5,745 nt of DNA, from assembly GCA_000432655.1 (NCBI GenBank), contig HF986313.1:1-5745 (forward strand), in the 5' to 3' direction. Made by a program: the position numbers and the translations under genes. This DNA is from Bacteroides sp. CAG:1060 (lineage in GTDB: Bacteria; Bacteroidota; Bacteroidia; Bacteroidales; UBA932). The notes beneath the pieces were generated by a model that was not told the DNA's origin, did no database searches, and was given only the letters and a program-made list of their open reading frames with translations. Below, in pieces: positions 1 through 3,503 of the stretch; positions within the stretch are counted from its first letter, which is position 1; every line of letters starts with the position of its first letter.

Positions 1-32
1 GAAGGGGGTTTCCGGTACCGAATATCACTCCC

Positions 33-150
33 GTACCAGAAAAGCCTGTTTTTTACACCGAGTGCCCCTGAAAATGCGTCACGTACCCCAGGAGGCTGTT
101 TTGCGCACCGCACGCATATTCCGTACCACAGGAGGCCCTCTCCGGTACCG
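33..150. repeat. Three degenerate ~28-nt direct repeats (upstream part of repeat array)
   Basis: Three 28-nt stretches starting at 33, 83 and 123 align without gaps. Each begins GTACC, has an A/G-rich then GCC/GGC centre, a pyrimidine-rich part, and ends ACCG. A further TCCGGTACCGAAT occurs at 11-23 and again at 141-153. The shared pattern (CCAG, A/G-rich, GCCT, T/C-rich, CACCG) resembles the better preserved ~53-nt units downstream, so this is probably the decayed end of the same array. Both strands carry open frames here, but these track the repeat and show no domain. The array may continue beyond the left edge. Function unknown. Confidence 0.6.
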
Positions 151-170
151 AATGTGCCGAATGCCAAAAA

Positions 171-215
171 TACCACAAATGCCAATACCACAAATGCCAA
201 TGCCACAAATGCCAG
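171..215. repeat. 15-nt tandem repeat, three copies
   Basis: The unit TACCACAAATGCCAA occurs at 171-185 and exactly again at 186-200. A third copy at 201-215 has two changes (TG for TA at the start, final A to G). A looser relative with ATGCCA lies just upstream at 161-166. The last copy runs directly into the first ~53-nt unit, which itself contains CACAAATGCCAG, so the 15-mer was probably amplified from the edge of that larger unit. Fifteen bases preserve frame, so both strands show artificial periodic peptides (PQMP on plus, WHLWY on minus) that should not be read as proteins. Confidence 0.8.
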
Positions 216-475
216 GGGGAAGAAGCCTCTTCCAGTATAGCACCACCGGCAAATTCCTCACAAATGCCAGGGAAAAGAAGCCTCTTCCTGTATAGCGCTA
301 CCGGAAATCCAACAAACACCAGAAAAAAGGCCTCTTCCAGTATAGCTCCACCGACAAATTCCTCACAAATGCTAGGAAAAAGAAGCCTTTCCCCAGACAA
401 TGCTACCGGAAATCCAACAAACACCAGAAAAAAGGCCTTTTCCCGTATAGCACTACAGGCAAATTCCCCGCAGCC
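211..475. repeat. ~53-nt tandem repeat array, five units, ~105-bp higher-order period
   Basis: Units begin at about 211, 265, 318, 371 and 423 (spacings 54, 53, 53, 52). Neighbouring units differ, but alternate units match closely. A 37-nt stretch at 297-333 is identical to 402-438, and the AAATTCCTCACAAATG block recurs at 251 and 356, both with an offset of 105. The array is therefore a two-unit higher-order repeat. Each unit centre has dyad symmetry: GGAAGA-AGCC-TCTTCC at 218-233, AAGA-AGCC-TCTT at 275-286, AGGCCT at 328-333, GGAAA...TTTCC at 375-392, and a perfect 12-base palindrome AAAAGGCCTTTT at 430-441. The units are too diverged and lack unique spacers, so this is not CRISPR. It sits just upstream of the operon promoter. 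Function unknown. Confidence 0.85.
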
Positions 476-481
476 GCATCC

Positions 482-525
482 CGTGGCAGCAGGGAAATAT
501 TTATTCCAGCGGCGGTGCTCCCACG
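482..525. other. Possible stem-loop between repeat array and promoter
   Basis: CGTGG (482-486) can pair with CCACG (521-525). After a C-C mismatch, AGCA (488-491) pairs with TGCT (516-519). An inner GGAA/TTCC (493-496/504-507) can form a smaller hairpin in the loop. The stem is followed by a T-rich stretch only about ten bases later, so it is a poor intrinsic terminator. It could end transcription entering from the left, or be chance. Low confidence. Confidence 0.3.
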
Positions 526-555
526 CACAGATTTAACTATTTTTAACGCTTTTTC

Positions 556-586
556 TTTGATAGACAATAATTGTTTCATATATTTG
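556..586 (+). promoter_or_regulatory. Bacteroidetes-type sigma(ABfr) promoter
   Basis: TTTG at 556-559 (the -33 element) is followed after 19 nt by TATATTTG at 579-586, a full match to the Bacteroidetes -7 consensus TAnnTTTG. This is the housekeeping promoter architecture known from Bacteroides fragilis. Transcription would start around 590-596, giving an A/T-rich leader of roughly 45-70 nt before the small peptide gene, without a Shine-Dalgarno sequence, as is usual in this phylum. No other equally good match was noticed before 825, so this promoter likely serves the small gene and the lipoprotein/nuclease genes together. Confidence 0.75.
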
Positions 587-640
587 CCAAATCTAAGCAG
601 AAACAACTCATTATTAAACATTTATAATAACTTTAATAAC

Positions 641-805
641 ATGATTCATTCTAATTTTAAAATGAACGGAGAAGCAAACTATACTGCTCCGACATGCGAG
701 ACCATTGAGCTCGACACCAACGCTACGATTTGTCAGGGAAGTGGAAGTGAAGGCACATTCAGCATTAATCCGTGGGAAGACGAAAACCTCGGGCTTGATT
801 TCTAA
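641..805 (+). CDS. Small peptide (54 or 47 aa) of unknown function, first gene of the operon
   Basis: This short gene ends TAA at 803-805 and lies between a strong promoter and a lipoprotein gene whose ATG is only 19 nt further on. Two in-frame ATGs are possible: 641 (54 aa) and 662 (47 aa). The shorter form begins MNGEANYTAPTCETIEL. From memory, small Bacteroidales proteins of the pattern Y-x-x-P-x-x-E-x-I-x-L, then a hydrophobic/Cys patch, Gly/Ser-rich middle and an acidic NPW-containing tail are common near surface lipoproteins, and they usually have only a few residues before the Tyr; that favours 662. It has two cysteines (in PTCE and TICQ), the segment GSGSEG, and an acidic C-terminus with NPWEDEN. 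It has no signal peptide or membrane segment, so its location is unclear. No function can be assigned. It could be a co-expressed partner or a peptide precursor, but no modifying enzyme is in view. That it is a real gene is fairly sure; the start is not. Confidence 0.7.
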   Translation: MIHSNFKMNGEANYTAPTCETIELDTNATICQGSGSEGTFSINPWEDENLGLDF

Positions 806-812
806 TTTTAAA
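649..812 (+). repeat. 13-nt direct repeat ahead of two starts (649-661 and 800-812)
   Basis: TTCTAATTTTAAA is present exactly at 649-661, directly abutting the ATG at 662, and at 800-812, overlapping the stop codon of the small gene and ending 12 nt before the ATG at 825. In a phylum that initiates translation without Shine-Dalgarno pairing, A/U-rich leader segments help ribosome loading, so this pair may be a translation element. If so, it supports 662 rather than 641 as the start of the small gene. Chance identity in A/T-rich DNA is possible. Confidence 0.5.
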
Positions 813-824
813 TTCACAGACACA

Positions 825-2249
825 ATGAAAAGACAGATTCTTACCCTGGGTGCAATCTGCGCAGCCGCATTCACCCTCACCAACTGTAATAAGGAAATTG
901 CAGAACCTAAGGCACCGGTGACCGAAGGCATACCTTTCGAGATCGTGGCCGCCACAGCCGACACCAAGACCGCCAACGACGGTCCCAACACCGTTTGGAC
1001 TGCAGGAGACGCCCTCAACGTATTCCACGCTGAAGCAAACTCCACCGCTTACGGAAACAACGACAATTTCACATACGCAGGAGCCGACAACAAGTTCAAA
1101 GGAACTCTCAAAACCGGCCTTGACGCAAGCAAGAGCTACGACTGGTATGCATTGTACCCGTACAGCAGTTACATAAAGACTCCTACAAACAGTGATAGGG
1201 GGGGGTACGTTTATATAGGAGAGCGTAGCGATCAGACTCAGATTCAGACCGGCAACGACTCCAAGGCACACCTGATTTACGGTGCATCCAACCAGACCGG
1301 CCTCAGGAATTGCCCTCTCTACGCTGTATCTAAGGACGTCGCAGCATCAGCTATCCCGACATTCACGATGAAGCAGCTTGCTTCAATAGTAGAGGTCAAT
1401 GTCACCAACCCCAATGATGCTCCGCTCACCGTATCTACGGTATCCTTCACCGCACCCGCAGGAACAAACATTGTAGGTACCTTCTATGTCAACTTCACCG
1501 ACAATGGAGACGCAGTATACACTGATGGAGATTACCCTAGCAACATAGCCAATCTTACAGTGAAAAACGGCACCGCCATCGCCAAGGATGGTGTAGCCAA
1601 GTTCTACCTCGCCATCAAGCCTTTCGCAGCCAATATCAGCGACGAGCTCAAGATTTCCGTCAACGGATACGAGAAGACTCATAAACTCACAAAGAATGTA
1701 GAGTTCAAGGCCGGCAAGATCGAGGCCGTAAACTTCAAGTATGACAAGGCTATTGCAGCAGAAACACTCGTTGCAAAATTTGTTGCTACAAGCATCGGCA
1801 GCGGGTATAAGGCTCATGAGGGTGTTACTTCCGATGGGAAAAATTGGACTGTAACTTTCGGTCAGCAAAACTATGTCGGAACAAACAAAAGTAAAAAAGC
1901 AAATTGCAAGCTTGGCGCCAAATACGAAAAGGTCGGAAAACCATGTGGATATACCGCTGATCAGACTATGGTCGCTGCAATTATCTCTGAATCTGCATTG
2001 GCAAATGTCTCAAAGGTTGTAGTCAACGGAGACTCCGATACGAACAACCCTGAAAAAATTTCCCTGGTTTACTCCACAGACGGAACCACATACTCTCTGA
2101 TAGAGACAAAAACCTATAGCAAGGCGGGCAACGAATTTACATTCGCGAAGAAAGCCAGTGCCTACTATGCTGTGGTTCTGTACCACAAAGGTGGTGGTAC
2201 CGACATTTTCATGAGAACAAGAGATCTCGTTGTTTCTTTCTACGAATGA
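825..2249 (+). CDS. Surface-type lipoprotein, fimbrillin-like N-terminal domain plus C-terminal beta-sandwich-like domain; probably N-terminal part of a lipoprotein-nuclease
   Basis: The product is 474 aa, starting MKRQILTLGAICAAAFTLTNC: a signal peptide with lipobox LTNC and lipidated Cys21. The next residues, Asn-Lys-Glu, resemble the charged surface-export signal of Bacteroidetes lipoproteins, so an outer-membrane surface position is inferred. Residues ~30-115 have the look of fimbrillin-like (Mfa/FimA-type) lipoproteins: a TKT segment, VWTAGDALNVFHA, and WYALYPY at 107-113. The middle, to ~310, is beta-rich. Residues ~315-474 appear to be a separate beta-sandwich domain with the pattern LVYSTDGTTYSLIETKTY and a closing MRTRDLVVSFYE. 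The start at 825 is chosen because it begins the signal peptide; upstream in-frame codons overlap the small gene. The TGA at 2247 falls at the end of this last domain, and the same frame stays open to a nuclease domain. The gene also contains a G8 run (1198-1205). The C-terminal domain is clearly poorer in G+C than either flank. Exact family is uncertain. Confidence 0.85.
   Translation: MKRQILTLGAICAAAFTLTNCNKEIAEPKAPVTEGIPFEIVAATADTKTANDGPNTVWTAGDALNVFHAEANSTAYGNNDNFTYAGADNKFKGTLKTGLDASKSYDWYALYPYSSYIKTPTNSDRGGYVYIGERSDQTQIQTGNDSKAHLIYGASNQTGLRNCPLYAVSKDVAASAIPTFTMKQLASIVEVNVTNPNDAPLTVSTVSFTAPAGTNIVGTFYVNFTDNGDAVYTDGDYPSNIANLTVKNGTAIAKDGVAKFYLAIKPFAANISDELKISVNGYEKTHKLTKNVEFKAGKIEAVNFKYDKAIAAETLVAKFVATSIGSGYKAHEGVTSDGKNWTVTFGQQNYVGTNKSKKANCKLGAKYEKVGKPCGYTADQTMVAAIISESALANVSKVVVNGDSDTNNPEKISLVYSTDGTTYSLIETKTYSKAGNEFTFAKKASAYYAVVLYHKGGGTDIFMRTRDLVVSFYE
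1198..1205 (+). repeat. G8 homopolymer inside the lipoprotein gene
   Basis: Eight consecutive G residues cover AGG-GGG-GGG (Arg-Gly-Gly, about residues 125-127 of the lipoprotein). In the sequence given, the frame is intact. Slipped-strand change by one base would shift the frame and remove everything downstream, so the run is a possible phase-variation site in a surface protein. It is also a place where sequencing errors collect. Confidence 0.6.
2247..2249 (+). other. In-frame TGA separating the lipoprotein and nuclease halves
   Basis: The reading frame from 825 to 3398 is open except for this one TGA. The codons directly after it (LPSEGSGGGGSTEDKDP) form a typical Gly/Ser and acidic interdomain linker leading into an Fn3-like domain, so coding constraint clearly resumes at once. 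The stop is followed by C (TGA-CTG), a context known to terminate inefficiently in bacteria. TGA is not generally reassigned here: the visible genes use TGG for Trp, and no other in-frame TGA was noted. Nonsense mutation, base error and readthrough are all compatible. Confidence 0.8.
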
Positions 2250-3398
2250 CTGCCTTCCGAAGGGTCCGGCGGTGGCGGATCCACGGAAGATAAGGACCCG
2301 TCCGCTTCTGTCTCCAACGGAGACTATACGATAACGAGTTCGACAGAGGCAACTCTGTCGGGCTCATTCTCAGGAGCGAGCGCGATTCCGGCCGAGGTGG
2401 GCTTCTATTGGGGCACTTCCTCGAGTTCGATGACCAACAAGGCAGTAGCCAGCGCAGCAAGCGCAACCAGCGGAACGTTCACGGCGACGCTGACCGGTCT
2501 TACTGAAGGGCAGACTTATGTCTATCAGGCATACGCGATCGTAAACGGCACCGGCACTCACGCATCTGAGCAGCAGACATTCTATGCCTCAGGCACCAGG
2601 TTCTTCAAGGCAGGCGGGTCTTCACTCCCTGCGGTCGGAACAGGATGGCTTGAGCTTCCAAGCAAGACAGACGGTGCGCAGTACATCACCAACACGTTGA
2701 GGGCAGGCGGAGCACGCAACTACACCCACCTCTACGACACCAAGATGTACACCTCTCTGTGGACTGCCTATCCTCTGTACAGAAGCACGATGGGAAGCCT
2801 TGATCGGCCAAGGGACTGGTCTTATAACCCTAAAATAGACCAGAAGTATCAGGTAAATTTGTGCAAAGGCAGTTATTCTGGTTATTCCCGCGGGCACATG
2901 ATTCCGAACGGTTCCAGAAACGGCATCCGCGCGATGCAGCTCCAGACTTTCCATGTAACCAACTCTGTTCCGCAGAGGCAGGACAAGTTCAACGGGTCTA
3001 TATGGGCAAAACTTGAAAATGCACTCCAAGGCATGACCATCTCTACCGACACGGTATATGTAGTCACCGGAGTGGCATTCCAGAAAGTCGGAGAAAGCAA
3101 GACCATCAAATACACCAAGCCTGCAAACGACAGCAAGCAGTGTCCGGTCCCTAACTACTTCTACAAAGTGGCCCTTAAAGTCAAGCGAAGCGGCTCCGCC
3201 ATCACCGACGCATGCGCTGTCGGAGTATGGATGGAGCACCGGGACTATGAAAAGGGCGAGACCTACGACCAGTTCACTGTCACGGTTGACCAGATTGAAG
3301 AGTGGCTGGGACTCAATTTCTTCACTAACCTGCCAGAAGGCCTACAGACAACGGCGGAGAAGAACAGCAGTTGGTCCACATTTGCAAGTTTCAGATAA
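2250..3398 (+). CDS. DNA/RNA non-specific endonuclease (NUC family) with Fn3-like domain; in frame with the upstream lipoprotein, interrupted by TGA
   Basis: Counting from the lipoprotein start (M1 at 825, TGA as codon 475), residues 476-492 are a Gly/Ser/acidic linker. Residues ~493-587 are an Fn3-like domain (EVGFYWGTSSSSM..., LTGLTEGQTYVYQAYAI), and ~600-850 are a NUC nuclease domain of the Serratia nuclease/EndoG fold. The catalytic histidine is H691 in YSRGHMIP. The metal-binding asparagine is N723 in KFNGSIW and the active-site glutamate is E731 in AKLE; the N-to-E spacing of 8 equals that of Serratia nuclease (N119/E127). The first position of the usual DRGH motif is Ser (S688). The family cleaves DNA and RNA, usually outside the cytoplasm, with a divalent metal. 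The only conventional start is GTG at 2397, which would cut the Fn3 domain and give no signal peptide; a free-standing gene is therefore unlikely. The real product is probably a ~856-aa lipoprotein-nuclease, made only if the TGA is read through or absent. Otherwise this half is a pseudogene fragment. TAA at 3396-3398. Confidence 0.8.
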   Translation: MPSEGSGGGGSTEDKDPSASVSNGDYTITSSTEATLSGSFSGASAIPAEVGFYWGTSSSSMTNKAVASAASATSGTFTATLTGLTEGQTYVYQAYAIVNGTGTHASEQQTFYASGTRFFKAGGSSLPAVGTGWLELPSKTDGAQYITNTLRAGGARNYTHLYDTKMYTSLWTAYPLYRSTMGSLDRPRDWSYNPKIDQKYQVNLCKGSYSGYSRGHMIPNGSRNGIRAMQLQTFHVTNSVPQRQDKFNGSIWAKLENALQGMTISTDTVYVVTGVAFQKVGESKTIKYTKPANDSKQCPVPNYFYKVALKVKRSGSAITDACAVGVWMEHRDYEKGETYDQFTVTVDQIEEWLGLNFFTNLPEGLQTTAEKNSSWSTFASFR

Positions 3399-3416
3399 TT
3401 TGTTCAATACCACAAA

Positions 3417-3452
3417 GAGAGCAGCGGAGCATTCAATTGCCCCGCTGCTTTT
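3417..3452 (+). terminator. Rho-independent terminator of the peptide/lipoprotein/nuclease operon
   Basis: AGCAGCGG (3420-3427) pairs perfectly with CCGCTGCT (3442-3449). The stem can extend by three weaker pairs, and the right arm runs straight into TTTT (3449-3452). The stem starts about 20 nt after the nuclease stop codon. On the other strand the stem is followed by TCTCTTTG, so it may also slow transcription from the convergent hydrolase gene, but less convincingly. Confidence 0.85.
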
Positions 3453-3466
3453 GTATTGTCACACCT

Positions 3467-3497
3467 GCCAGCCCGAAGAAAATCCCTTGGGCCTGGC
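3467..3497. other. Hairpin just beyond the hydrolase stop codon
   Basis: GCCAG (3467-3471) pairs with CTGGC (3493-3497), continued by CCC/GGG with a one-base bulge and an inner AAG/CTT. It lies 6 nt past the stop of the minus-strand gene and could protect its mRNA end. No T-run follows it on the minus strand, so it is not a complete intrinsic terminator by itself; the next structure at 3417-3452 may finish the job. Confidence 0.4.
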
Positions 3498-3503
3498 AAG
3501 AGT

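Noticed and set aside
53..424. Minus-strand open frame of 123 codons with repeated EEF-GGAILEEA and WHLWY segments
   Set aside because: It simply follows the repeat array: 105- and 15-nt periods keep frame, so periodic peptides appear on both strands. No domain, no plausible start signal and no promoter were seen.
211..475. CRISPR array
   Set aside because: The units are contiguous and diverged, with no unique spacers of constant length; the alternating parts repeat as well. No cas genes are in view.
705..824. Extension of the lipoprotein upstream of 825
   Set aside because: It would overlap the small peptide gene and place 40 residues before an ideal lipoprotein signal peptide that starts at the ATG at 825.
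614..1868. Minus-strand open frames opposite the lipoprotein gene (614-1045, 765-1271, 1383-1868)
   Set aside because: They are shadows of the plus-strand coding region without recognisable domains, promoters or starts.
2247..2249. Selenocysteine at the TGA, or general reassignment of TGA
   Set aside because: No convincing selenocysteine-insertion stem-loop follows (only a 4-bp CCTT/AAGG hairpin), the position is at a linker rather than a redox site, and no other in-frame TGA was seen in the visible genes.
2262..2282. Gly-Ser linker codons with GGATCC look like a synthetic construct linker
   Set aside because: Gly/Ser linkers are common in Bacteroidetes multidomain surface proteins and the six-base site can arise by chance; the surroundings show natural diverged sequence with no vector features.
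2397..3398. Nuclease as an independent gene starting at GTG 2397
   Set aside because: This start cuts an Fn3-like domain whose first ~30 residues lie upstream in the same frame, and it leaves a secreted-type nuclease without any export signal.
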